From Plantago elongata (Eukaryota; Streptophyta; Magnoliopsida; Lamiales; Plantaginaceae), in assembly GCA_036897095.1 (NCBI GenBank), contig JAYMSP010001900.1, positions 1 to 27,850 of the forward strand: a DNA stretch of 27,850 bases, in the 5' to 3' direction. Positions within the stretch are counted from its first letter, which is position 1, and each line of letters begins with the position of its first letter. The notes beneath the pieces were generated by a model. It was given only the letters and a program-made list of their open reading frames with translations. It had not been told where the DNA came from and ran no database searches. The position numbers were made by a program, and so were the translations under genes. Shown piece after piece: positions 11,242 to 21,006 of this stretch.

Positions 11242-11338
11242 AGTGATTGGTATATAGCTAAAAAATTTATTTGTGTACAAATTGAAATTTAAGTATTTGT
11301 AACCCAATTTTATAATTCAAAGTTATATACTAAACACT
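11242..11338. mobile_element. 97-bp foldback element, candidate
   Basis: The left end AGTGATTGGTATATAGCT and the reverse complement of the right end AGTGTTTAGTATATAACT match at 15 of 18 positions. The element is non-coding and AT-rich. Its termini share the TTGGTATA core with other small elements in the window. No target duplication is certain. Confidence 0.5.
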
Positions 11339-11705
11339 TAGTCTATAACTAACTACATGTAGTTATCCATTGAAACTTGAAAGTGACACAGGAGACAAAA
11401 GGAAACCTGGATAGCAAAGGAAGATGTGTAGCTGTGTTTAAGTCCCAGTTTTGGTAACTCCAGTTACAGCCTTTAACGTTCTCCAAACAAACCATATTTA
11501 TTACATACATAAAACCAACATGGAAAGTTTCAAAAAATGATCCCAAATGGAAGATACAAGCAGTGTCAGCCTTAATTCTGTACACCTTGTTTGTTTAGGC
11601 ATTTCATATAACATGGAAAGACTTCTTCTGCCCCATGCATTTATTTCTATCCAAATTTGACATGCTTCCCGTGTAACTTTCTAGGTATCAAGTAGTGCAA
11701 TATTA

Positions 11706-11857
11706 TAGACTGATCGGTATAGAATTTAAGTGGATTTTTTTAATTGAAATTGAATTCTTTTGTGTATAAAATATTCGATTTTAGACTGATTGGTATATAA
11801 TTTAAGTGGACTTTTTCAATTGAAATTGAATTATTTTGTGTATAAAATATTCAATTT
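11706..11857. repeat. 76-bp tandem duplication with miniature-element-like start
   Basis: Units 11706-11781 and 11782-11857 align without gaps and differ at about 7 positions. Each begins TAGACTGATYGGTATA, the same core as the ends of the miniature elements at 11242 and 19238. The likely history is duplication of one end of such an element; TAGGCTCCGTTTGTTATA in reverse at about 11884-11901 could be the far end, but that match is weak. Confidence 0.85.
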
Positions 11858-11901
11858 GAGTGGAAAAATGACCGTTCTAGCAGTATAACAAACGGAGCCT
11901 A

Positions 11902-12979
11902 AATCTTGATAATCTACTTTTATTTACACATTTTATTTCAGTCAACATTTTGCTTGTAAAAGTTTGGATATATTTGGTAGCAAGACAAGTTTTGACCAAA
12001 AATAATGCAACAGTCGATGGGCTATTTCGGGTCATCTATCAAACTAGACAACTCAGTTGCACAAAAATGGCAACATGAAAAACCATAAAAGGTCTCTGCA
12101 GACAGATCAACTTCATATGAACAATAAACTGAATTTTCAGCTTTCAGATTTTCCATCGGACACAGTTTCTGTTATTTGAATAAAGCTTCTCACAAACACA
12201 AAGATAAGTAAGGAAATCCAGAATAGTCACAGTTTGAGAAGTCTTAAAGACATTATATTATTAATTTTGTGACATTATTGACTTGTGAGTTCATGAGTTG
12301 TGAAAGTGGCAGCGCCAGAAAATGCCTGGCTTATAAATTTTAAATTAAAAAAGACTTTAAAATTACCCTGAAGAAAGTAAACAAATACGACTTCAAATTT
12401 TGAATAGTAATTTAAAAATTACAATTCTTAATATTAATTTGCCTTTTTCTTTAAAATGTTATAATTTTAAATACGACTTACATTTACATTATACAACTCT
12501 TTTTAAGAGTAGAATTAGATCAAATATCACTTATGATGACTGAGTATGAAAGGTGAAAATGAGAAACAAAAGTGTAAAACGAATGAATTTAAAAATCATA
12601 GAAGAATTTTTGTGTAAAAAGGAGCATGCACCAACTCAGATCATTAAAATTTATATTTTAAATCTATTACAACTACACCAAGAACAAAACTCTACCATCA
12701 CATACTTTACTAGCATTATTATAAAAATTAAATTCAGACAAGACAGTTGCCTTCCCTTACCACACATTCCCTCCGCCAATGAGTCTAATGTAATTTTGAA
12801 TTACATAATGAATGGCCATGTCCATTAGGATTAGGGTGAACTTATGATGCTAAAACATCACACAATCTAACACATTCTAGAAACAACACTTGCAAGTTAA
12901 GTTGCAAGCCATAAGTAATGAAACAGCCATCAAACTCACAATGACAAATCAACAATTACACAAAGTTTGAACAAACCCT
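11902..12979. other. AT-rich intergenic DNA
   Basis: No gene is seen on either strand between the two convergent Mei2-type genes. A 91-codon plus-strand open frame at 12553-12828 is lysine- and isoleucine-rich with no recognisable domain and is judged to be chance. Confidence 0.6.
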
Positions 12980-13063
12980 TGTTTCAATTTCACCCCAGCA
13001 TTTTCTTCTCATCGAACACAACTACAAAAGCCCTATAGCCGCTAGGGGGTAATCGAAACACAG
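12980..13063 (-). promoter_or_regulatory. Downstream blocks shared with the first Mei2-type gene
   Basis: On the minus strand CTGTGTTTCG plus a CCCCCTA block (13063-13045) and GGGTGAAATTGAAACA (12995-12980) follow the stop codon by about 165-250 bases, in the same order as behind the plus-strand paralogue. The 16-base block is identical in both genes. If the AATAAA at 13149-13144 is the main poly(A) signal, the blocks would lie beyond the transcript end, so their place in the mRNA is unproven. Confidence 0.55.
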
Positions 13064-13143
13064 GCATGGAAGATTTTTCCAACTCGCATGACCGTCTAAA
13101 GAAACAAGGCTTAGAGCAACACCTTACAAGTTACTACAACAAC

Positions 13144-13149
13144 TTTATT
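13144..13149 (-). terminator. Candidate poly(A) signal of the second Mei2-type gene
   Basis: AATAAA on the minus strand, about 80 bases after the stop codon at 13228-13230. This is a canonical hexamer at a plausible distance, though plant poly(A) sites are loosely defined and other sites further down may be used. Confidence 0.4.
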
Positions 13150-13227
13150 TGTATGGAACAATAACAGAAAGTACTCATCATACATGAGTTTCCAGGACAG
13201 GTGATTCCAAAGTCTACCAAACCTTCA

Positions 13228-14884
13228 TCAAAGCCACAGACGACGTTTGGCAATTTCACCAATGACCACGGGAGAAGGAGGGTTCGGGTTCATCCCGTTG
13301 CGAGGTGGATCAAGTAGCACAGGTAGGTAATCAGGCGTATCACAATAAAAAACAGTTCCACTGAACTTACTCTTCAAACAGTCTCTTCCCTTTAAGATAA
13401 AAAACACGAACAGGATTAACATATCATTCGTAAACCAGATCCTAATGAATTCAAAACCACACAATAGCAATAAACTGAACAAGCAATTATACCTGATACT
13501 TAGCCCAAGTTATCTCACATATTTTCGGGGATTTCATCAGGCCAGATTCAGTCTGTACATATTTCCACTCGAAACCATGGAAAACTTTCTTAAACTTGTT
13601 AGCCGATTCAGCAGTGGTGAAATTCACAAAGGCATAACCAACATTGTCATTTGTCCTAAATTTCACACATATAAGTAAACTGAATCAATTTAGCAACAAA
13701 CAAGAGTTAAAAATGAATAAAAGTGTTAAAAATTACCGAAAGTCCATCGGCAAGTAGAGAAAATCATACTCCATGCTTTCTTTTCTGCAGGCTTCATCTA
13801 GACACTTGAGCAAGAAACTCCTCCTGCAGGTTTCATTCACATAAACAGTGTCTAATTTAGGAAAACATTTATCAAACTGTGTATCAACTATTACTTACTA
13901 CTAAAGCCTTAAAAGGCAAAAAAAAAAAAAGAAGTAAATAAATGAAGATAAATGATTAGAGAGCATTTACAACATGTATGAGAAATCACAAAAGGATGGA
14001 ATTTACATAAATTAGGCAAAAAAAAAAGGACAGAAGCGTGTTAGTATCATTAATTGCAGATGTAGACATAAAGCAGATATGAGTTGAAATTAGTACTTGC
14101 AATGTAACAAGACAGTGAACAGTCAGACAAAATACCATCCCATCCAAATGAACCCTCAACAATAAATGATCAGACAAGACAGAAACAAACTCTCTAATAG
14201 TCTAATGGAATGTTTGGATTATAACTTGGAATTGAGTTTTAGTCGAGTTGTCTCAATTCAATTTCTAATCGAAACAGATGTGTACAACATCGATTGATAC
14301 AAACAAATTGAAGTAGTAGTACAACTAGTAATTTAGAAACCCTAAAAAAAGATGAATTACCGAACAGAATTGGGGATGTTTTTTATCATGACAGTTGTGT
14401 TTTTGTCATTTTCAGGAGGGAGCTGAGAGTTCGCCGGAGCAGGTTTGATCGGTCGCCAAATTCGAAAAGACCGAATTGCCCTCTGCAACCTGGGTGGACA
14501 GGACCTCCCGCCATTGAACTGTCTACGAGCAGGAGCAGGGGTTTTTGGTCTTTTTGGCACTGGACTGTTGAGCTTCTGGTGAGTAGGTGTAGGTGTCTCC
14601 ATAACTTCCTTCATTTCACTGAAACAAGGAAAATGATCAGCCGGAAAATGATCAGCAACTGGCAGGAGGTAGTGAACAAAAACAACAGGGTGTTGTGTGT
14701 AGAAAAGAACCGGTGGCTGAGTGGTGTAGTGAATAGGTGGAGCTTGGTGGTAAGTTGGGAGATAGCATGGGGGTTGTTGGTAAGGTGGTGGTGAGGCGGC
14801 GGAGTATGGTGGTGGTGGTTTGTAAATGACATGGGGGTGAGGTGGATACCATTGTTGAGCAGCAGGATTCAGTTGTTGGTTCAT
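13228..14884 (-). CDS. Mei2-type C-terminal RRM protein (MCT-like), paralogue, four exons
   Basis: On the minus strand exons 14884-14361, 13823-13737, 13655-13493 and 13389-13228 join through GT..AG introns (phases 2, 2, 0) into 311 residues. The RRM has VMIKNIPN (RNP2, about 165-172), YDFLYLPMDF (194-203), GYAFVNF (RNP1, 210-216) and ends with YLPVLLDPPR and a short basic tail. The N-terminus reads MNQQLNPAAQQWYP, a PAM2-like motif, followed by a proline-, tyrosine- and histidine-rich low-complexity region (about 13-90) and a basic stretch with KRPK and RRQ. Introns fall at the same codons as in the convergent gene at 8808-10422 and exon 2 is 87 nt in both, so the two are paralogues; the N-terminal halves have diverged strongly and exon 3 is 18 nt longer here. 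RNA binding is expected from the family; the role is unknown. Confidence 0.9.
14212..14275. repeat. Intronic hairpin in the second Mei2-type gene
   Basis: Arms 14212-14236 and 14252-14275 are complementary over about 24 bases with three mismatches and one gap, around a 15-base loop. The arm starts GTTTGGATTATAACTTGG. It lies in intron 1 and looks like a tiny foldback element or a hairpin-forming remnant of the GTTTGG-ended miniature elements common in this window. Confidence 0.65.
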
Positions 14885-15028
14885 GGTGATTCAGAAGGAA
14901 GAGGTTTTAGGTCTGAGAGGAGTAGAGAAGAGTATTTTTATTGGTGAATGGTGAATTGCAGATGACTGGTGAAGAAGAAGAGAATTTTGGTTTGCTAGAG
15001 ACACCTACTTCAAGTGACATGGGGTGTG

Positions 15029-15044
15029 TGTATATATATATACA
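15029..15044 (-). promoter_or_regulatory. TATA-like region of the second Mei2-type gene
   Basis: A TATATATATATA tract on the minus strand about 145-160 bases before the ATG at 14884. It would give a leader of roughly 110-130 bases. As a simple TA repeat it is only suggestive. Confidence 0.4.
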
Positions 15045-15099
15045 CAAACTGGAAACAATGATGATGCAAGCAATGTTTTTCTTTTCAAACAATTAAATT

Positions 15100-15400
15100 T
15101 AAACAAAATTGGGCCCACTTCTATAACATAATAATATTCAAATTGTGATATTTTACAAATTTAAGCAAGATAAACAGATTTTACATTTATGCATAATTGA
15201 TTGAAAAGAATTCCATACCGATGTAATTACAATAACAATGTATATTAGTTAGAGTTCAAAATAAATTTAAAAAATCAGTTTCGATTAACATTTTATAAAT
15301 TAATATGTAAATTTACATATTAGTTGGATTTGATAGTTCAAAATGGACGTGAATTGCTGGTTAGATTTTTCTGTGAAAATATGAATGTAAAGTTCAAACC
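15100..15400. other. AT-rich intergenic DNA
   Basis: Upstream of the second Mei2-type gene. No coding or RNA gene is seen. Confidence 0.55.
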
Positions 15401-15600
15401 ATGGAAGAAATAGTGACATATGCTATTCAAAATCCAACTGATAATGGAACTGAGAATGATTCAATAACATTGGACCCAGTCAATAAGAAGCGACAACTAC
15501 TCTTCTAACATTTTGTTGCATTACTAAAAGATAATGTCACAATTGACGAGTGCAACTGAGAGATTTTGAGAAGAACTCGACCTAAAGTTGTAGTTGAATG
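15401..15600 (+). pseudogene. Decayed coding-like fragment, unknown family
   Basis: The plus-strand frame from an ATG at 15401 reads like a real protein over part of its length (LDPVNKKRQLLF, then HFVALLKDNVTIDEC, then EILRRTRPKVVVE) but the frame is no longer open. A related stretch, more decayed, occurs at about 20043-20100 (ACTAAAAGATAATG, CGAGTG, AGATTTTGAGA words in the same order). Two copies suggest a dispersed repeat or a twice-copied gene fragment. I do not recognise the family. Confidence 0.4.
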
Positions 15601-15620
15601 AAAATAAGAAAAAGATTAAT

Positions 15621-15734
15621 GATTGTTTGGTATGCAATTTGAATTTATGAGATTTAATTTAAATTACTTTTTTAATATACAAAACAGGCCATTTGAATTG
15701 ACAAAAATCAATTTAAATTATATACCAACCAAAC
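15621..15734. mobile_element. 114-bp foldback element, candidate MITE
   Basis: The left end (GATTGTTTGGTATGCAATTT) and the reverse complement of the right end (GTTTGGTTGGTATATAATTT) match at about 20 of 25 positions. The body is AT-rich with AATTTAAATT blocks and no coding capacity. Ends share the TTGGTAT core with other small elements here. Target duplication not determined. Confidence 0.55.
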
Positions 15735-15843
15735 CCATATATTTACTTTTTTAATTTAATAGTCTTTGATTTTTAAATCAAGTTGATATATAACACAAAT
15801 ATACATGTGAAATTTTTTAGCAGTAATTATTTGTTTACTATAG

Positions 15844-15870
15844 TATATATATATATATATATATATATAT
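15844..15870. repeat. TA dinucleotide microsatellite
   Basis: About 13 TA units in a row. A shorter AT run of about 10 units lies at 20191-20210. Confidence 0.95.
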
Positions 15871-15938
15871 CTTCTCTAAATGGAAAGTCAGCCACAAAAT
15901 TTACCAAGGTTTGCTTAATCCCTACAATATCTCAAGGC

Positions 15939-16552
15939 CATGGGCGAGGCCAATATGTATTGACCACACTCACCTTTTGATTTCTCCCACCCAAATTGTG
16001 ATGCATTATATTTTGCCCCCTCTAAAATTATTTTTCACCCCTCTAAATTTTGCAGAAAGTTAAAAACAAGTCACCCAAATCTAATAAACTTTGATGACCC
16101 CAATAAAATGATATTGCATTGTTTTTATATTAATATTCATTGGAGTAATTCTATTGTGGCTTTATTGTTCAAAATTGAGTTATTTATTTTATTAAATTTC
16201 AGCATATTATAGGTGGTGAGTCGTGAAAAATTAAAAAAAAGTTCTTCCACCGTAAAGTTTTAGAATAACTCTAAATTGGGTTTGAGTGTTCGTTTCAATT
16301 GCCAAATACATATTGTGATAATTTAATATGAATTTCACACTGAAAAATTCGAGCACATAAGAGTTGATAAGTATTTAAATTTTACAATATTAAAAACTTC
16401 GAAATGGTATAGAAATTACCAAAAAATGTATGGGAATAGATATATTATTAAAAATTGTAATAAATATATAACTTTATCTTTTAAAAGGTGTATTTAGTTA
16501 AAATGAGAATTTTATATTGATCCTCTAATGGAAATTTATGACTTCGCCCCTG
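15939..16552. mobile_element. Non-autonomous hAT-like element
   Basis: The left end CATGGGCGAGGCCAA and the reverse complement of the right end CAGGGGCGAAGTCAT match at 11 of 15 positions; CAGGGGCG-type ends are typical of plant hAT transposons. The flanking 8-mers CTCAAGGC (15931-15938) and CTCCAGAC (16553-16560) agree at 6 of 8 positions, consistent with a decayed 8-bp hAT target duplication. The 614-bp body is AT-rich and carries GCCCCCTCTAAAATTATTTT and CACCCCTCTAAATTTT near the left end. No transposase is encoded. Confidence 0.6.
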
Positions 16553-17976
16553 CTCCAGACTAAAGGTCATTATGCCCATAGTCAAGAGCAGAAGAAACGA
16601 TACACCTAAATCACTCAAACACATTCAAAGGCGATATTTTGCTTCACACGAGTCTATCTTCTTCCCTCATCCAATTTCTTGTCTATTTTGCATGAATTGA
16701 CGAAAATGTAATCTGATTTTAAGTGCTTCATTTCGCTTCTTATGTCTCTTAATCTTCCTTTAATTAAGAGCTATTTATCTGCACTTCTGCACAATGCTTT
16801 AAGCACATAAAATGCAAGTATTGCCTCGACGTGAATTGCTCCCACCCTTGTCCTATGTTGCTCATTCCCTCAATTACACATTCTAATGCTTTTTAGTTTA
16901 ACCCTTTTTAATATACAGTAAATAATTAATATATACAATTATATCGTCGGATCTAAAAAAAATTCTTATAAAGAGTTCATTCCTAAATAGATATATGTAC
17001 AAAACTATCTTTTTTCATAATAAAATGATGTGCATAACTTAAATGTTATACTTATTTAATAAGATTACTAAATACGAACTTTTATGGTAAAATTTTAATG
17101 TATTCGAAAAAATAAAAAAAATTTCGTGTCAAGAGGCTTCAGACTTATGTGACAAGCTATAAATGTTGCAGGTGCAACAAGAAGGTTCATATATAGATTA
17201 TAGATGAACTACTATTTATACGGATGCTAAATGAAATGCTTATCACTCCAAAGTTCAAATCAATATCAACAATAACTCTAGACAAGTATTTTACATCTTA
17301 AATATCATGTAATGAAAATTATATATATAATAAATATTATTAAATATTACATTAATTATTACTATATAGAGGTATAATTACTTAATACGGGACCGAATAA
17401 AGTCATGGAATATGACAATGTGAAGTTTATTCATTCTTATTTACTGATTCTAAGTTGGGACCGGAATTTTTTATGATTATAAAGAGTTTATTTTTTTATG
17501 GAATATTTTTTTATAAATTTTTCATGTAACAAATTAATTTACATATACAATATTTGTTGCATGTTTATGTTGCATAATGCCTCGAATAATATTGTTAAAT
17601 GTCCCACTCTCTGTTGCTCACTTGCCCGAGTACTCTTGATGGTAGCAATGAAATTGCACGCGAATTAATTTCAATATAATAATTTCATATGTAATAAAAT
17701 TAATGAAATATTACTAGCTTGACTTTGTATTATGTAATCTTGTACACTTCTATTAAGTTTGGATAAAAGTAATTCGATGTCATGATGATATAAGTTATCG
17801 AAATAATTGAATTCTTGAATGAGAGTATAAGTTAATTAAAGAATAAGGAGTAGTTAAAATTCATAACTTACCTCTTTCAATTAGCATTTGTCATTATATC
17901 AAATTAACAATCCTGGCAATTTTCCTCCACAGATCTCAAGGCTTTGTATTGAAATGATCATTTGACATTTAGTGCT
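16553..17976. other. AT-rich intergenic DNA
   Basis: No gene or clear element is seen. Long A/T runs and many stops in all frames. Confidence 0.6.
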
Positions 17977-18710
17977 TTAGTGGCATAAACACAGAGGAGG
18001 ATGCTTTAGATCGTGCCCAATGGGCAGGTCGCGCGCTCACATTGTGAGGAGCCACGCACCGTAGCTCCTCCAACGTGGTACCAACGACGCACCATGAGGC
18101 GCATCGTTGCATGATGCGGCGTGGGATGCCTCATCATGTACCATGGGTAGCAGCTAATGAGTTGCTGCCACGCGTTCCACCCAGCTCCTCTTTTTAAATT
18201 TTTTATGTTCTGTCCAATTTTAAATATGAATAACGTGAAACATAGAAATGTGAAAAATAAATAAAAATTATCAACATATCGTATCTTCAAACTCTACAAA
18301 TATATATAATTCTTGATTATTTTTTAATCATTCCATTCTGAACTCATTTTTACCCTTAATTAAACTTAAAATTGTAAAACAACCAATAAAAATATAATTT
18401 TATTAATTTCGACTTTTAAACACTATTATAATATATTAAATATAGTTTTAGTAAAATAAAAAATATATTTTTTTCTTGAATTTTGAATCTTAATAAATTA
18501 TAAAACGACTTAAAAAATATAATTTATTCATTTAAACATTTAAACACACTTATAATATGATTAATATGTAAATAAAATTATAAAAAAATAAAAATAAATT
18601 AAAAAAATTCATGATATTGCGATAACGTGACGACGGCGCATCATCGCTGTAGAATATATATGTGAGCCGTCACATTGAGGATGACCTTAGTGGCATAAAC
18701 ACAGAGGGGG
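17976..18710. repeat. Direct repeats flanking the TTA-type element
   Basis: A 21-bp sequence beginning TTAGTGGCATAAACACAG is present at 17977-17997 and again at 18687-18707. Removing the element and one TTA leaves two copies 29 bp apart, so a small tandem duplication probably existed before the element landed in its second unit. Confidence 0.75.
18009..18686. mobile_element. 678-bp non-autonomous element flanked by TTA
   Basis: The left end GATCGTGCCCAATG and the reverse complement of the right end GGTCATCCTCAATG match at 10 of 14 positions, and TTA lies on both sides (18006-18008 and 18687-18689), as in PIF/Harbinger insertions. The first 180 bases are much richer in G+C than the rest (blocks such as GCGCGCTCACATTG and GAGGCGCATCGTTGCATGATG); the right 500 are AT-rich. 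A TCACATTG word recurs near both ends. There is no coding capacity. The element lies in the second unit of a 29-bp tandem duplication (see next entry). Confidence 0.6.
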
Positions 18711-19079
18711 AAGAGGGCAGTGTCACTGCATGTCACATATGGGATATTCTCCATAGATCGATGTACTTGGTCCCATGACGGGTGCACTCTTAATTGAGCA
18801 TAGTGTTGGGGTCTATTTGCCAATACCTAAAGGTATGTTACAAGTTGATCATTTGTAATTTAGTATTATAGTAAAATGTAAGGCAGTGCATTTATTTGAT
18901 GGTGTACAATTTAGAGGTTGGGAACGAAAAAGGTGTGTTTAAATTGGATGTCTGCGTAATTAACCCGTTACTTCTGCGCTCCTTCATACTAATACTAATA
19001 GATGAACGGTTGAATTTTGGTGAAATGGAGAGAGATAGGTGTGAAAAATTAAATAATATCTTTTATAAAAAAGATGATT

Positions 19080-19238
19080 GGGGCGGTTTGGGAAATCATT
19101 TAAATTGATCAATTTTATTCAATAAATAGTGATTTGACCTAAAATATACTTCAAATACCCTCATTTCAATTCCATTCCAAACACAATTTCACCAAAATAC
19201 ATCCAAATGCCCATTCAAATTCTATACCAATCGACCCC
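19080..19238 (-). mobile_element. 159-bp miniature element, copy B
   Basis: The same element as at 7626-7784 but in reverse orientation. The plus-strand left end GGGGCGGTTTGG and the reverse complement of the right end GGGGTCGATTGG match at 10 of 12. On the minus strand it shares CATTTGGATG, GGAATTGAAATG-like, GTATTTGAAGT and TTTTAGG.CAAATCACT blocks with copy A at matching spacing, and the length is identical. No intact target duplication is visible here. Confidence 0.75.
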
Positions 19239-19519
19239 GGAATTTTGTGATAAAGAGAAGCAGTTAAGTACCAGTGATATTTGTTGAGCCTAGGCATTAA
19301 CAACGTTTTGGTAGATTTATACTTGAAAAGATAAAATTGTGTTGAAATTGGTTGAATTGAAAGTTCCCCACGCGTCATATATTTGGTTATATATAACAAA
19401 AATTACTTATTATTTTATTGATGGTGGCCCAAATTTATACTTGTCCAGAAATTAAACTCGAATAAATTATTATTTAATAAATTATTAAGTATATATATTA
19501 TTTTTATTGTATTTTTTCT

Positions 19520-20012
19520 TAAATCTGACCTGAACCAAAGTGGATCATTTTATGCGAATTAACTTTTGATGACGTCGACATGTCATATCGTTTTATATGT
19601 AAATGAGTTTTTCGTTCTCACGTACTTAATGGTGCTTCTTTTTTCCCATAGGTGTAAATATATTAATGCAGTTTCCTGTGAGATACATTTTCTTCTAAAA
19701 TGGCAAGAAAAGCCCAAAGCTACGAAAATAATTACAATGTAGCCTCATTATAACTTCTGCTGTGTCAGAATAGGATTAGAGATAAAGCAGAATTCATCCC
19801 TTATCTTCTTTTACGCTTTTCTACAAATCTATTTCACTTTCTTCTCCATTTATCTTCCCCTCAATATTTTGCCTCCTATACTTGGTTTGGTTGAGTTTGG
19901 CTTCCGGCTTGACCTTTTAATTAAAATTATGATCCGGATTATGAAATTGGTTTTCAAATTTAATTTTGAGAGTTTAATTTTCGGCTCGATTTGAATTTAA
20001 ATATTAAAGTAT
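19520..20012. repeat. Large direct duplication, left copy
   Basis: This stretch and 20408-21006 share many long blocks in the same order and orientation, for example GAGATACATTTTCTT, AATAATTACAATGTAGCCTC, GTGTCAGAATAGG, TTGGCTTCCGGCTT and CAAATTT.ATTTTGAGAG. No coding frame is seen in either copy. Confidence 0.88.
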
Positions 20013-20407
20013 GTGTGGAATTATGATTTTTAAGTTTAAATAGTTACTAAAAGATAATGCTTTAATTGTCGAGTGTATTTAAAAGATTTTGAGATAGACA
20101 TAAATTGTTAAAAAAGGAATCAAGTGAATACATGACAAAAATATTAATGAAACAAGTGTGAAATTTTTTATTAATTTATAGTTTCGTTTTATATATATAT
20201 ATATATATATGGAGTATTACGATTTTAAAAAAGATTATTATTTTATTATACGTTTTCTTATTTCATTGTTGATGATCAAAATTTGTACAATTATATTGCT
20301 TTAAAGTTGAAATCAAATTAATTAATTATTAATTTTATTAAAATTATTAATTTATAAACTATCAATTTACAAAGATTTTAGAGATTTACTGTATTTTTCA
20401 CTTTGAA

Positions 20408-21006
20408 AAATCTAGTTTGAACAAAATTGGGCCATTTTATGCTAATCAACTTTTGTTATTGTTCCTCAAAAAATAAACTCTTTATTATTTTTCTGTATGT
20501 TTCTTTTGGGGCATACACTTTTTTGGCACATACACTTTCTGATGATATCTTCATTTTATCCTTTCTTTAGTTTTTATCCTGAGCCCTTAGGATGCATCCT
20601 TTAATGCAGTTTTCTATGAGATACATTTTCTTTTTGAAATAGCAAAAAGAGCCCAAAGCTATGAAAATAATTACAATGTAGCCTCATTATAGCTTCGGTG
20701 GTGTCAGAATAGGTTTATCTCAACTGTTCAATTTCTCATCGCCCGGTTGGGAATAGAGATAAAGTAGAATTTAGCCCTTATCTTATTTCATCTCATTTCT
20801 ACAATTCTATCTCCCCAATTTCTTCTCCGTTTCAATCTTCTCCCCAATATATCACCTCCACTTCATCTCCTACACTTGGTTTTGGTTGAATTGGCTTCCG
20901 GCTTCACATTTAAATTAAAATTATAATCCGCATTATGAAATCTGTTTTCAAATTTGATTTTGAGAGTTTAATTTTTGATTCGATTTGGATTTGAATATTA
21001 AAGTAT
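20408..21006. repeat. Large direct duplication, right copy
   Basis: Counterpart of 19520-20012, about 0.9-1.0 kb further right. It is about 100 bp longer owing to extra segments, including one near 20713-20755 (TTTATCTCAACTGTTC.. CATCGCCCGG). Words such as CTTATCT and GAGATAAAG resemble GATA/I-box motifs, but no gene follows, so a promoter origin is only a guess. Confidence 0.88.

Noticed and set aside
12553-12828. 91-codon plus-strand open frame between the Mei2-type genes
   Set aside because: Composition is low-complexity (lysine, isoleucine), with no domain or nearby promoter.
14579-14852. Three open frames of 66-73 codons overlapping exon 1 of the second Mei2-type gene
   Set aside because: They are shadows of the proline-rich coding exon in other frames and strands.
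18006-18290. 94-codon minus-strand open frame in the GC-rich end of the 678-bp element
   Set aside because: It has no recognisable domain, crosses the element boundary, and is explained by base composition.
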